Shown: positions 8,339 to 17,204, numbered from the stretch's first letter. The stretch is DNA of 64,000 nt from Spirochaetota bacterium (GCA_029562645.1 JAKQUI010000069.1:124001-188000), one strand, 5' to 3'. The notes: generated by a model from the letters alone, not told the origin. Made by a program: numbers and translations.

Positions 8339-9261
8339 CACTGCTCCCAGCACAGTTCGTAGCGGTAGTGCATGGCGCGACTCTCCCCGGGGATCTGCGC
8401 GAAGCGCGACGCGATGAGGGCGTCCAGCATCACGTGCGTGGCGTGGCTTATGCTCACCGTATTGGGCAGGGTGTGCTGCGATTCGATCTCGACAAGCTTC
8501 CGGATGGTGTCGCTCTTCTGCAGGTCGTCGATGCTCTCCGCGTACTGGCACTGGCCGCTATGCACCGCGACGCGGACCTCCAGTGCGCCATCGAGCCGGC
8601 AGCGGGTGAGATTGTAGAAAAAAAGCTCATGCGCGATCTCCATCGCGCCCAGCGTCGCCATGAGATGCTTCTTGCCGAAGAAGAAGGCCGCAAGCCCCCC
8701 GTCGCCCTCCCAGCTCCAGATCCGCCCGTTGCGCCGCTCCACCGCCTGGACGACGATGGCGCGCAGGTCGTCGTAGGTCGCGCGGACGGCATCGGCGGAA
8801 TGGCGCTTCACGAGCTCGGTGTTGGCCACGATGTCGATGCGCAGGAAGGTGAAGAGGTGCTCGTCGCCGTCGCGCAGGGTCCCCCAGTTGCGCGTCCGGC
8901 GCACCGCCGGGTCCTCGACGAAGATTTTATTTTCGGTGTCGTAGATGAGGCCCTGGTCGCGCAGCTCCTTGACGATCTCGCGCAGATAGGCGATCTGATA
9001 GGTGCGCCCCATGTGGCCGACATAGTGGTACTCCACCAGCTGCTCGACAAGCTGCAGGAACTTGTTGCCGTTCTTGATATCGCTCACAATCTGCTTGGCC
9101 GCCGTTATCTTCGGGATGGGGACGTTGGCCGGAAATCCGGTGCTGGCATAGAGGTCGTAGTACTGGTCGATGGAGCGCACCAGCAGGTCCATGTTCCGCA
9201 CATCGAGCGATTCGGAAAGGGCGTCGGCCGCCAGGCGCTCCAGCCGCGAGGTTATTTTCAT
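8338..9261 (-). CDS. Class III nucleotide cyclase-like protein (C1-like half)
   Basis: The protein has 307 residues. A helical N-terminal domain (1-125) precedes a cyclase homology domain. Both metal-binding Asp positions are present: Asp143 in TFLRIDIVANT and Asp187 in WEGDGGLAAFF. The family RVAVHSG strand follows at about 230. The Asn/Arg motif needed for catalysis in homodimeric enzymes is not evident (DTIRKLVEIE occupies that place), and the base-selecting Lys near GDG is a Ser. It could be a partner of the next gene or a non-catalytic sensor. No membrane segments are seen. Start by ATG position only; the ribosome site is weak. Confidence 0.65.
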   Translation of the reverse strand: MKITSRLERLAADALSESLDVRNMDLLVRSIDQYYDLYASTGFPANVPIPKITAAKQIVSDIKNGNKFLQLVEQLVEYHYVGHMGRTYQIAYLREIVKELRDQGLIYDTENKIFVEDPAVRRTRNWGTLRDGDEHLFTFLRIDIVANTELVKRHSADAVRATYDDLRAIVVQAVERRNGRIWSWEGDGGLAAFFFGKKHLMATLGAMEIAHELFFYNLTRCRLDGALEVRVAVHSGQCQYAESIDDLQKSDTIRKLVEIESQHTLPNTVSISHATHVMLDALIASRFAQIPGESRAMHYRYELCWEQ

Positions 9262-9319
9262 GTGTCCATCCGCACCACGTAGTCGTCCGAAGCGTGCCGC
9301 AACGCCGGATTATTGTCAA

Positions 9320-10219
9320 CTAGTTTTGAGCCGGCCGGTGCGCGCCCCCGATGAGTTCGGGGACCGTGCAAAACGAGTAGCCTCTCTTTTTCAGGGTGAT
9401 GATGATCGTCTCGAGCGCGCGGTGGGTGAAACAACGCTCGTTGCAGGCATCGTGCATCAGGACGATCGCCCCGGGATGGGCGTAGCGCAGCACCGTGCGC
9501 GCGATGCCCTGCGCGGAGAGCGTTCGCGTGTCCCAGTCGTTCGAGTCCACCGACCAGATGACGGTCCGGACGCCGCGCGCGGCGAAGTAGGCGATCTGCT
9601 CGTCGGACACCAGCCCGTATGGCGGACGATAGATCGCCGGTCGATGGCCGACGAGCGCCGCGAACACGTCGCCCATGAAGCGCACCTCGCGCTCGTAGGC
9701 CTCCGGCGCGGGGAGGGCGTCAATCGCGGTGTGCGTGAGGCTGTGGATGCCGATCGCGTGTCCCGCGCGGTCCACGGCGCGAACGAGATCGGGGTGCCGG
9801 CGCACCCGCCGTCCCCGCATGAAGAAGGTCGCCTTCACGCCATGCTTTCGCAGGATCGACAGGACGATGGGCGTGTATTTCGCGTCCGGCCCGTCGTCGA
9901 AGGTGAGCGCGATCCGCGCGCCATCGGCGGACCCCTCGAGAAAGAGCGCCCCCGGATGCGCGAGCGCCTGCCGCCGCACCCGCTCCTTGAACCGTTTGAT
10001 GAAGCGCTTATCGGAGCGGTTCCTGATGGAGGGGGCCTGCGTGTGAGCCGTATCCACCGCTCGACGCTCCCCCCCATCCGAAACCGCGTAGCCCATGCAC
10101 GCGATCAGCGCGGCAAGTGCGACAGCGTATCGCACCGTTCGTTTCGTCGAAGACACTGCTGCACGCGCTCCCTTCAGCCGGTCCCGAAGCCGCTGTCGTA
10201 TCATTCCATGTTCACGCAT
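9320..10219 (-). CDS. Polysaccharide deacetylase (NodB domain), membrane-anchored
   Basis: It is predicted to remove acetyl groups from a surface or cell-wall polysaccharide. It has about 299 residues, or 294 if the ATG at 10204 is used; neither start has a decisive site. A short cytoplasmic basic end precedes a membrane segment at about 30-47 (YAVALAALIACMGYAV). The NodB domain carries the metal site TFDDGPD and HSLTH, then RPPYG and SVDSNDW, with the final LMHDA motif. These catalytic residues all look intact. The substrate (peptidoglycan or another glycan) cannot be told. It is divergent from the amylase gene. Confidence 0.9.
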   Translation of the reverse strand: MREHGMIRQRLRDRLKGARAAVSSTKRTVRYAVALAALIACMGYAVSDGGERRAVDTAHTQAPSIRNRSDKRFIKRFKERVRRQALAHPGALFLEGSADGARIALTFDDGPDAKYTPIVLSILRKHGVKATFFMRGRRVRRHPDLVRAVDRAGHAIGIHSLTHTAIDALPAPEAYEREVRFMGDVFAALVGHRPAIYRPPYGLVSDEQIAYFAARGVRTVIWSVDSNDWDTRTLSAQGIARTVLRYAHPGAIVLMHDACNERCFTHRALETIIITLKKRGYSFCTVPELIGGAHRPAQN

Positions 10220-10256
10220 ACGCTGTTATTCCGATACGCGATCGTGCCGGCAATAA

Positions 10257-10293
10257 GTTTTTCGACGCCAATGCGGGTTTCGGATCGAAAAAC
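10257..10293. promoter_or_regulatory. Inverted repeat between divergent deacetylase and amylase genes
   Basis: The perfect 9-bp arms GTTTTTCGA (10257-10265) and TCGAAAAAC (10285-10293) are 19 bases apart, near the middle of the 150-base divergent spacer. It is a candidate operator for one or both genes. No clear promoter boxes were found around it. Confidence 0.4.
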
Positions 10294-10368
10294 GCTTGCG
10301 GGACGGTGCGACATCCGCCATCATCACTGACGTATGTGACTCGATATCTGACAAGGAGCGCACCACCG

Positions 10369-11622
10369 ATGAAAACACGGGGCAACGGGCGCGACATCAT
10401 CCTCCAGGCGTTTCACTGGAACCTGGTGAAAACACAGGGGACCGGGACCATCGACGGTCGCGCCGAATCCTGGTACCGCATCCTTTTCGACATGGCCGAC
10501 GACCTTGCGGAGATCGGCTTCACCATCGTCTATCTCCCGCCCCCCTGGCGCGACGATTCCCGCTGGGAGTCCGAGGGAAGGCACGGCGGCGGCGAGGGCT
10601 ACTTCTGGCACGACTTCGACCTCAACTCCCGGTACGGCACCAAGCGTGAGCTGATCGACCTCGTCGACGCGCTCCACAATCGCGGCATTCGGGTTATCGT
10701 GGACCTGGTGACCAATCACCGCGATGGCGCCCGGATGACGGACGACCAATGGGAGTATCCCGGCGAATGCTGGAACATCGGCGGCTTCGACGACGGGGGC
10801 GCCTTCATGGACGGACGGTACGATCTCAACCTCGGCGAAGTGCGGGTGTACACACGAATCAAGAAGGCCATGAACGAGCTCCTGAACGAGTGCGGCGTCG
10901 ACGGATGGCGGTGGGACTACGTGTGGGGATACGCCGTGGACGATGTCGTGTCGTGGATCAAGAGCACCGAAAAGACGGAGTACTTCTCGGTGGGAGAATA
11001 CTGGCAGTCGTCGCCGCACATGACCAACGACCCGATGATACGAAAATACGGTCCCGACGAGCGCGATCGGATCATCGGCTGGGCGCGCGACAGCGGCGGC
11101 TGCGCCTTCGACATCATTCTTAAGCGCGAGATACAAACGGCCAATCCCGCAAACCTGAAATACGGACTCAACGCCCGCCCCAGCCCGGATGAGCGCGAGC
11201 TGGTCGTCACCTTCGTGGACAACCACGACATGGGCGCCTCGCCCTACAGTCCCGCGAACGGCTGGGGACAGCAGTGCTGGCCGTGCCCGCCCTACTTCAA
11301 GTCGATGGCCTACGCCTATATCCTCACCATGCCGGGCACCCCCTGCGTCTACTGGCCCGACTGCTTCGACTGGGGACTCAAGGAAGAGATACGCCGGTTG
11401 ATCGCCGCGCGGAAGAAGGCCGGGATCGTCGCGCGCTCCGGATGGACCGATCTCACCAACCGGCATACCGGCTTCGCGGGGATCGTACAGAACGAGAACG
11501 GCGAAGAGACGCTTGCCGTATCCATCGGTTCGGACTACGCCGGTCCGGGAGCCGGATGGTCCGTCGCCGCGGAGAAGCGGGGCGAATGGACCGTGTGGAT
11601 TCCGAAAAAATTGAATTGCTAA
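10369..11622 (+). CDS. Cytoplasmic alpha-amylase (GH13)
   Basis: It hydrolyses alpha-1,4-glucans. It has 417 residues and no signal peptide, so it probably acts on intracellular glycogen or imported dextrins. All four GH13 regions are present: VDLVTNH (region I), GWRWDYVWG (region II, with the nucleophile Asp), the acid Glu in SVGEYWQ (region III) and FVDNHD (region IV). The start FHWN... layout resembles plant-type and maltotetraose-forming amylases. The start at 10369 follows AAGGAG by 9 bases; the longer upstream frame is non-conserved. Confidence 0.92.
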   Translation: MKTRGNGRDIILQAFHWNLVKTQGTGTIDGRAESWYRILFDMADDLAEIGFTIVYLPPPWRDDSRWESEGRHGGGEGYFWHDFDLNSRYGTKRELIDLVDALHNRGIRVIVDLVTNHRDGARMTDDQWEYPGECWNIGGFDDGGAFMDGRYDLNLGEVRVYTRIKKAMNELLNECGVDGWRWDYVWGYAVDDVVSWIKSTEKTEYFSVGEYWQSSPHMTNDPMIRKYGPDERDRIIGWARDSGGCAFDIILKREIQTANPANLKYGLNARPSPDERELVVTFVDNHDMGASPYSPANGWGQQCWPCPPYFKSMAYAYILTMPGTPCVYWPDCFDWGLKEEIRRLIAARKKAGIVARSGWTDLTNRHTGFAGIVQNENGEETLAVSIGSDYAGPGAGWSVAAEKRGEWTVWIPKKLNC

Positions 11623-11671
11623 AAATGGGCCACTCCCGACCCTTCTCCCGGTACGAGGAGAAGGAACACGC

Positions 11672-13006
11672 ATGGCCGGAAAACTCCCCATCGTCGCAAT
11701 CATCGGAAGGCAAAACGTGGGCAAATCCACGCTCTTCAACGCGCTCATCCGCTCGAAGAAGGCGATCGTGGACCCCTACCCCGGCCTCACGCGCGACATC
11801 ATCTCTTGCGTGGTGACGGCGGGCGAATCCTCCTTCGTGCTTGCCGACACCCCGGGTCTGGACATCGCCTCCTCCGCGGAGCTCTCGCAGAGCATCGTCC
11901 AAAAGACGAAGGAATTTTTACACGAGTGCGCGGCCGTCGTCCTCCTGCTCGAGAACCCGCTGCCCGCGCCCTTCGACCTCGACCTCATCGAGCTCCTGCG
12001 CAAGCTCGAGCGTCCGGTGATCGTGGCCGTGAACAAGATGGACACCATCGAGGACCTGGCGAACATGCCGCACTTCTACGAGGTCGGGTTCAACGACATC
12101 GTGCCCATCTCGGCGGAAAAGCGGCGCAACCTCGACCTCCTGCTGGACAAGGTCACCGCGGTGATCCCCCGGCGCGCCCCCGCGGAGGAAACGCCGGACC
12201 TCCGGGTCGCGATCGTGGGGCGCCCCAACTCGGGGAAATCGACCCTGCTCAACGCATTCATGGGCTACGAGCGCGCGCTGGTCTCCGACATCCCCGGCAC
12301 AACGCGCGATGCGGTGGACGAGCGTTTCCGCTTTCAGGGAAAGCTCATCGCGATTTCCGACACCGCCGGCATCCGCCGCAAGAGCCGCATCACCGAGCGC
12401 GTGGAGTACTTCTCCCTCGACCGCGCGCTCGGATCCATCCGCGCCAGCGACATCGTGGTCCACCTCGTGGACGCCGAGCAGGGGCTCACCGAAACCGACA
12501 AGAAGATTTCCGACGAGATCATGAAGGCCATGAAGCCGGTCATCATCGCCATCAACAAATGGGACGTCATTGAAAAAGACCACACGACCTTCAACGCCAT
12601 GAAGGACCGCATCCATTTCAAGTTCTACAAGGCCGCCGATTTTCCCATCATCTCGGTCTCGGCGAGGGACCGGCTGCGCATCCACAAGCTCATGGAAACG
12701 GTGATCGACCTCTACGAGCGTTCGTCGCTGCACATCGAGACCGGGCGGCTCAACCGGACGCTCGAGACCATCCTCAAAAAGCACCGGCCGCCGAAGGTGG
12801 GATCGACGCTCAAGGTCTACTACGCCACGCAGACGGGCACCTGCCCGCCGCAGCTGGTCATGTTCGTGAACCGGCCGGAGCTCTTCACGAAGGACATCCA
12901 TCGGTTTTTCGAGAAGCGATTACAAGAGGAGTTGGCGATCCCCGGCGTCCCGGTGATCATCCGCGTCCAGGAACGGACGGGACGAAAGGCGAAGAAACCC
13001 TCCTGA
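11672..13006 (+). CDS. der: Ribosome biogenesis GTPase Der (EngA)
   Basis: Der is needed for late 50S subunit assembly. It has 444 residues with two tandem GTPase domains and a C-terminal KH-like domain. Domain 1 has GRQNVGKST, DTPGL and NKMD. Domain 2 has GRPNSGKST, DTAGI and NKWD. The C-terminal part includes LKVYYATQTGTCPPQLVMFVN, typical of Der. The ATG follows GAGGAGAAGGAAC. It lies 49 bases after the amylase gene on the same strand and may be co-transcribed. Confidence 0.97.
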   Translation: MAGKLPIVAIIGRQNVGKSTLFNALIRSKKAIVDPYPGLTRDIISCVVTAGESSFVLADTPGLDIASSAELSQSIVQKTKEFLHECAAVVLLLENPLPAPFDLDLIELLRKLERPVIVAVNKMDTIEDLANMPHFYEVGFNDIVPISAEKRRNLDLLLDKVTAVIPRRAPAEETPDLRVAIVGRPNSGKSTLLNAFMGYERALVSDIPGTTRDAVDERFRFQGKLIAISDTAGIRRKSRITERVEYFSLDRALGSIRASDIVVHLVDAEQGLTETDKKISDEIMKAMKPVIIAINKWDVIEKDHTTFNAMKDRIHFKFYKAADFPIISVSARDRLRIHKLMETVIDLYERSSLHIETGRLNRTLETILKKHRPPKVGSTLKVYYATQTGTCPPQLVMFVNRPELFTKDIHRFFEKRLQEELAIPGVPVIIRVQERTGRKAKKPS

Positions 13007-13038
13007 CCGTTAGCCCGCCGGGCGACGGGACGACGGCG

Positions 13039-13590
13039 CTACCGCACCGCGATCGTCGAAACAAGCGCCACAAAGCGCGCCTTCATTGACCGCGCATCGA
13101 GCGCCGTCCCTTCGGAGCGGTGCGGCTCGAACATGTGCATCACATAGAGCAGGAGATCGCCCTTTCGCACGGCGCCCACATACAGCGAAAACGGCCGCCC
13201 GCTCGGGCCCTGCGATTCGACATAGGCAAAATGAACGGGACCGGCCGATTCCGTCGCGGTGATTGCCGGTCCGGTATTGCGGCGGCTCATCATGTTCGCC
13301 ATGTACCCGAGAAGCTGCGCCGGCGACATCGCCTCCATCTTCGCGCGCTCCTCCGCGCCAAGCTGCACCGACCAGAAGCGCGCCTGCTCACCGGGATTCG
13401 CCTTAAGGCGAAGCAACAGCTCATAGGATTTTTTCCCCGCCTCGGGCGCGGCCGGTCGCGCGATCTGCCATACGGCGTCATCGAATGAAAACGAAACGTC
13501 GGGACCGCATTGCGTGTGCACCGGCGCCGCGGACGCCGACACCAGGCAACTCGCCAGAACGATCAGGGCGCAACACGCGATTCGATTCAT
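13039..13590 (-). CDS. Small exported protein of unknown function
   Basis: The protein has 183 residues. A clear signal peptide (MNRIACCALIVLASCLVSASA) is followed by a soluble domain with no motif I recognise; an APVHTQCGPDVSFSFDD stretch begins the mature part. The start is set at 13590 because AGGAGG lies 7 bases upstream. It sits 26 bases after recR on the same strand and is likely the tail of the dnaX-ybaB-recR transcript. It is convergent with der, whose end is 32 bases away. Confidence 0.75.
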   Translation of the reverse strand: MNRIACCALIVLASCLVSASAAPVHTQCGPDVSFSFDDAVWQIARPAAPEAGKKSYELLLRLKANPGEQARFWSVQLGAEERAKMEAMSPAQLLGYMANMMSRRNTGPAITATESAGPVHFAYVESQGPSGRPFSLYVGAVRKGDLLLYVMHMFEPHRSEGTALDARSMKARFVALVSTIAVR

Positions 13591-13616
13591 GGGGATGGCC
13601 TCCTTCCTCCGCCGCG

Positions 13617-14216
13617 TCACATCTCCACGCGGCACTTGAGCGATTGATATATCGTGGCGCCGTCGGCGAACTCGAGGTCGGCCCCCACGGGGATCCCGTG
13701 GGCGATGCGCGTGACCTTGATCCCCGACGGCTTGATGATCTTGGAAAGATACAGGCTCGTCGCGTCGCCCTCAACGCTTGGGTTGGTCGCGATGACGATC
13801 TCGACGACCGCCGCGTCCTTGCAGCGCTCCAGGAGCGGTTTGATGTTGAGCTCCTCCGGGCCGATCCCGTCGAGCGGGGAGATGACGCCGTTGAGCACGT
13901 GATACAACCCCGTGAACGCGCCCGAGCGCTCCACGGTGAGCACGTCCTTCTGCTGTTCGACGACGCAGATGACGCCCCGGTCGCGCGCCGGATCGGCGCA
14001 GATGGCGCAGCGCTCGCCGTCGGCGATGCCCCCGCACACGGCGCAGGCGGTGATATGCTCGCGCACCTCGCGTATCGCGTCCACCAGCGAGCGCACGTCG
14101 CCTTCCGGCATCCGAAGCACATGGAAGGCGAGACGCGAGGCGCTCTTGGGTCCGACCCCCGGCAACCGCGAGAACTCACGGACCAGGGCGTCAAGATATC
14201 GCGAGATAGCGCCCAC
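13617..14216 (-). CDS. recR: Recombination mediator RecR
   Basis: RecR works with RecO (and RecF) to load RecA at gaps. It has 199 residues. An N-terminal helix-hairpin-helix (SRLPGVGPKSASRLAFHVL) is followed by a four-Cys zinc finger (CAVCGGIADGERCAIC) and a TOPRIM domain (VVEQQKDVLTVE, ATNPSVEGDAT, GIPVGADLEFAD). The start is a GTG at 14216, four bases after the ybaB stop, so it is translationally coupled. The dnaX-ybaB-recR order is widely conserved in bacteria. Confidence 0.96.
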   Translation of the reverse strand: MGAISRYLDALVREFSRLPGVGPKSASRLAFHVLRMPEGDVRSLVDAIREVREHITACAVCGGIADGERCAICADPARDRGVICVVEQQKDVLTVERSGAFTGLYHVLNGVISPLDGIGPEELNIKPLLERCKDAAVVEIVIATNPSVEGDATSLYLSKIIKPSGIKVTRIAHGIPVGADLEFADGATIYQSLKCRVEM

Positions 14217-14220
14217 TATT

Positions 14221-14544
14221 CTATTTCAGCAAGTCGCCCATGCCCGGGATGTTCATGCCGCCGGTGAGTTTCTGCATCTCTTCGGCCATGTGCTCCTTGA
14301 TGCGATCGACCGCGTTGTTCACGGCGTTCGCGATCGCCTTCTCCAGCGTCTTTTTGTCGGCCTTCCCCGCGAACTCCTGGTCGATCGAGAGATCGACGAT
14401 GCGGTACTCGCCGTTCACGGTGACCGAAACCGCGCCGTCGTGGCTCGTCCCGGACGCCTCCGACTTCTTGAGTCGTTTTTGGATATTCTTGAGCTCCCGC
14501 TGGAGCTTGATCATCTGACCGACATCACCGAGGCCTTTGAGCAT
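14221..14544 (-). CDS. ybaB: YbaB/EbfC nucleoid-associated protein
   Basis: It is a small DNA-binding protein associated with the nucleoid and found between dnaX and recR in many bacteria. It has 107 residues, the usual length. An N-terminal helix (MIKLQRELKNIQKRLKKSE) precedes a beta hairpin (VSVTVNGEYRIVDLSID) and a second helix ending in KLTGGMNIPGMGDLLK. It overlaps the dnaX end by 20 bases, so it is probably co-translated. Confidence 0.94.
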   Translation of the reverse strand: MLKGLGDVGQMIKLQRELKNIQKRLKKSEASGTSHDGAVSVTVNGEYRIVDLSIDQEFAGKADKKTLEKAIANAVNNAVDRIKEHMAEEMQKLTGGMNIPGMGDLLK

Positions 14545-16282
14545 TGTTCTTCTCCTTCTTTTGTTTCGATTCTACGATTTGCCCGTGAAACATGTCCTTG
14601 ATTTTCTCAACCATGGGATTGAGCTCGTCCATCTCGTCCACCTCAGGCGCGCGTACCATTTCGGCGTCGTCCGGCAGCGCCTCGTCGGGAACCAGCTCGT
14701 CCGCGGGGGGCGGTACAGCCGCGTCGTCGCCCACCGACACCGATACGGTCGCGCCGGTGCGCTTCCCGGCGAGCTCCGAGATATGCGCCAGATCGTTCGC
14801 GTCAAGCATTCTTCGGTAGTACGATTCGCCGGAATCCTGCGGGTACAGCAGCGCGAGGGAGCGGCCGCGCACCTCGATGCGCGCGGATCGCACCTTCTCG
14901 TAGAGGAATTTCTTGTTCTCCGCCAGCAGGTCCTGCAGTATCTGCGCCTTGAGCTTCTTGCCGTCCACCCCGGCGTCCTCCGGGACGGGAGTATCCTGTT
15001 GCGTCGGCGCCGGCTGCTCGCCAGACGGCGCGATCGGCACGTTTCCCGGAGCGGTTTTCGATGCGGATTCACTGCGAGGCGTCGATGGCTTCGCTTCGGG
15101 AAGGACCGTTCGTCCCGGAGATGATGATGACGGCCCGCCGCCCCCGCCCGACTCGAGCTTTTGAATGATTGACGCAAGCGACGGCCGCCGGAGGGCGGCG
15201 ACCATGTCCAGAAGGGCCATCTCGATGCTCACGCGCTCGCTTGCCGCGTACCGGAGCTCGCGCACCAGCTCGTCGGCCACATGGAAGAGGACGCCGAGCT
15301 CCTCGTCGTGAAAGGCGCCCGCGACCTCGCGCACCCCAGCGAGCTCCTCGTTGGAGAGCCCGATCAGCTCCTGCACCGCGACGTCATTGCGCACGAGGCG
15401 GATGATGCGGAACATGTCGGCAAACCCGGCCGCATAGCGTCGCGCGTCCACGCCGATCGAGAAGACGAGGTCCGCCTCGGCGATGACGCCGGGGACGTCG
15501 AGCGCGCGAATACGGCCGATGAGCGCGAGGTAACTTTCGAAGGGCACGATCCCCAGGATCGAGAGGACGTCGGCCTCGCCCACCTCGCCGTCGGCGAACG
15601 AGACGATCTGGTCGAGGAGGTACTGCGCGTCGCGCATCGAGCCCTCGGACGAGCGCGCGATGAGATACAGCGCGCTGTCGCTTACGGCGTAGCGCTCGCG
15701 GTCGACGATGTGGCGCAGGTGCTTCACGGTCGCATCGACCGAGATCTTCTTGAAAAAGTACTTCTGGCAGCGCGAGAGAATGGTTTCGGGGATCTGATGG
15801 ATCTCGGTGGTCGCGAACACGAACACCACGTGCGCGGGCGGCTCCTCGAGGGTCTTCAGGAGCGCGTTGAACGACTCCCGCGTGAGCATGTGGACCTCGT
15901 CGATGATGTAGACCTTGAAGCGGGACTTCAGCGGCGCGAAGTTCACGTTCTCGCGGAGCTCGCGGACGTTTTCGATGCCGCGGTTCGAGGCGCCGTCGAT
16001 CTCGATCACGTCGAAGGAGCTGCCGTCGCGGATCTCCACGCAGTTCTCGCAGGTCCCGCAGGGGGCGTCGGTGGGCCCCGGCGCGCTCAGGCAGTTGAGC
16101 GCCTTCGCGAGGATGCGCGCCATGGTGGTTTTCCCCACGCCGCGCGGGCCCGCGAACAGGTACGCGTGGGAAACCCGCCCGTTCCTGATGCTGCTCGATA
16201 GTGTCTTCGAAATGTGGTCCTGATGAACGACCCCGGTGAAATCCTGGGGCCGCCATTTACGGGCCAGAACCTGGTATGCCAT
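14525..16282 (-). CDS. dnaX: DNA polymerase III subunit gamma/tau
   Basis: It is the clamp-loader ATPase that joins the replicative polymerases. It has 585 residues. The AAA domain has Walker A GPRGVGKTT, the zinc-binding CGTCENC, Walker B DEVHML and sensor TTEIHQIPETILSRC. A proline- and serine-rich linker (about 380-450) leads to a C-terminal domain. No obvious slippage signal for a short gamma form was noticed. The start MAYQVLARKWRPQDF matches the family. There is no Shine-Dalgarno sequence; the ATG lies 26 bases after the 3' end of tRNA-Ser(GGA). Confidence 0.96.
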   Translation of the reverse strand: MAYQVLARKWRPQDFTGVVHQDHISKTLSSSIRNGRVSHAYLFAGPRGVGKTTMARILAKALNCLSAPGPTDAPCGTCENCVEIRDGSSFDVIEIDGASNRGIENVRELRENVNFAPLKSRFKVYIIDEVHMLTRESFNALLKTLEEPPAHVVFVFATTEIHQIPETILSRCQKYFFKKISVDATVKHLRHIVDRERYAVSDSALYLIARSSEGSMRDAQYLLDQIVSFADGEVGEADVLSILGIVPFESYLALIGRIRALDVPGVIAEADLVFSIGVDARRYAAGFADMFRIIRLVRNDVAVQELIGLSNEELAGVREVAGAFHDEELGVLFHVADELVRELRYAASERVSIEMALLDMVAALRRPSLASIIQKLESGGGGGPSSSSPGRTVLPEAKPSTPRSESASKTAPGNVPIAPSGEQPAPTQQDTPVPEDAGVDGKKLKAQILQDLLAENKKFLYEKVRSARIEVRGRSLALLYPQDSGESYYRRMLDANDLAHISELAGKRTGATVSVSVGDDAAVPPPADELVPDEALPDDAEMVRAPEVDEMDELNPMVEKIKDMFHGQIVESKQKKEKNNAQRPR

Positions 16283-16308
16283 AGTGTGTTGTGCGCGGTT
16301 GCGTGATG

Positions 16309-16393
16309 CGGAGAGGGAGGGATTCGAACCCTCGGTAGCTTGCGCCACACACGGTTTCCAACCGTGCTCCTTCGGCCTCTCGGAAACCTCTCC
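16309..16393 (-). tRNA. tRNA-Ser (anticodon GGA)
   Basis: An 85-nt gene. Acceptor arms GGAGAGG/CCTCTCC (16393-16387 and 16316-16310) with discriminator G at 16309. Anticodon stem CACGG/CCGTG with loop TTGGAAA gives GGA, reading UCC/UCU. A long variable arm of the class II type is present (GTGGCGCAAGCTAC). The T-loop is GGTTCGAATCC. CCA is not encoded. It lies between a second tRNA-Ser and dnaX. Confidence 0.96.
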
Positions 16394-16461
16394 CGGAACG
16401 GCGTTTCGAACATCATGATACGATTGCGCGAAACCTGTCAAACATTGTACGACTATCGCTG

Positions 16462-16547
16462 CGGAGAGGGAGGGATTCGAACCCTCGGTGGACAAAGCCC
16501 ACAACGGTTTTCGAGACCGCCCCTTTCGGCCGCTCAGGCACCTCTCC
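16462..16547 (-). tRNA. tRNA-Ser (anticodon CGA)
   Basis: An 86-nt gene. Acceptor arms GGAGAGG/CCTCTCC (16547-16541 and 16469-16463) with discriminator G at 16462. Anticodon loop CTCGAAA gives CGA, reading UCG. A long variable arm (GTGGGCTTTGTCCAC) and the T-loop GGTTCGAATCC are present. CCA is not encoded. Its acceptor stem is identical to that of the neighbouring tRNA-Ser(GGA), consistent with an old tandem duplication. adk ends 9 bases upstream. Confidence 0.96.
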
Positions 16548-16556
16548 GATTGCGTG

Positions 16557-17204
16557 CTACCGGTTCAACCTCTGTACGATCGCGTCGATGACCTCGCCCG
16601 CCACCAGCGAGGGGACGGAGCAGTAGGCCGGATTCCTCTCGTAATAGCCGATCAGCGGCGCCGTCTTCTCCTGATAGGTGGACAGCCGCTTTTTGATCAC
16701 CGCCTCGGTCTCGTCGTCGCGCTGCACGGTAGGGCTTCCGCACTTGTCGCACACCCCGTCGCGCTGCGACGGCTTGGTGTAGATATTGTAAATCGCCTGG
16801 CAGTTCGGGTTCGAGCAGGTGCGCCGGCTCGTGAGGCGACGGATGATGACGTCCTCAGGCACCTCGAGATTCACCACGAGATCAAGCCCCATGCCGAGCT
16901 TCGTCAGGATGGCCGCAAGCTGATCGGCCTGTTCGATCGTCCGGGGAAAGCCGTCGAGAATGAATCCGCCGCGCGCGTCCGGTTCCTGCAGCCGGTTCTC
17001 GATGAGCCCCATGATGAGCGCATCGGGGACCAGCTCGCCCCGGTTCATGAAATCTGCGGCCTGTTTCCCCAGGTCGGTCCCGGCCTTCACGGCGCTGCGC
17101 AGCATGTCGCCCGTCGAGATCTGCGGTATGCCGTACTTCTCGATAAGCAGCTCGGCAACCGTGCCCTTCCCCGCTCCCGGCGCCCCCAAGAGAATAATCC
17201 TCAT
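16557..17204 (-). CDS. adk: Adenylate kinase
   Basis: It interconverts AMP, ADP and ATP. It has 215 residues, a long-type enzyme. The P-loop is GAPGAGKGT and the AMP-site region TGDMLRSAVKAGT. The LID zinc site has four Cys (CSNPNC and CDKCG). DGFPRT and TYQEKTAPLIGYY are also present. The start at 17204 follows GAGGAAGG; the ATG at 17219 adds five residues not normal for the family. It is the first gene of an adk-tRNA-Ser-tRNA-Ser-dnaX series on the minus strand. Confidence 0.97.
   Translation of the reverse strand: MRIILLGAPGAGKGTVAELLIEKYGIPQISTGDMLRSAVKAGTDLGKQAADFMNRGELVPDALIMGLIENRLQEPDARGGFILDGFPRTIEQADQLAAILTKLGMGLDLVVNLEVPEDVIIRRLTSRRTCSNPNCQAIYNIYTKPSQRDGVCDKCGSPTVQRDDETEAVIKKRLSTYQEKTAPLIGYYERNPAYCSVPSLVAGEVIDAIVQRLNR

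Noticed and set aside
14525-16282. Programmed frameshift for a short gamma form of dnaX
   Set aside because: No A-rich slippery run with a stop in the shifted frame was noticed.
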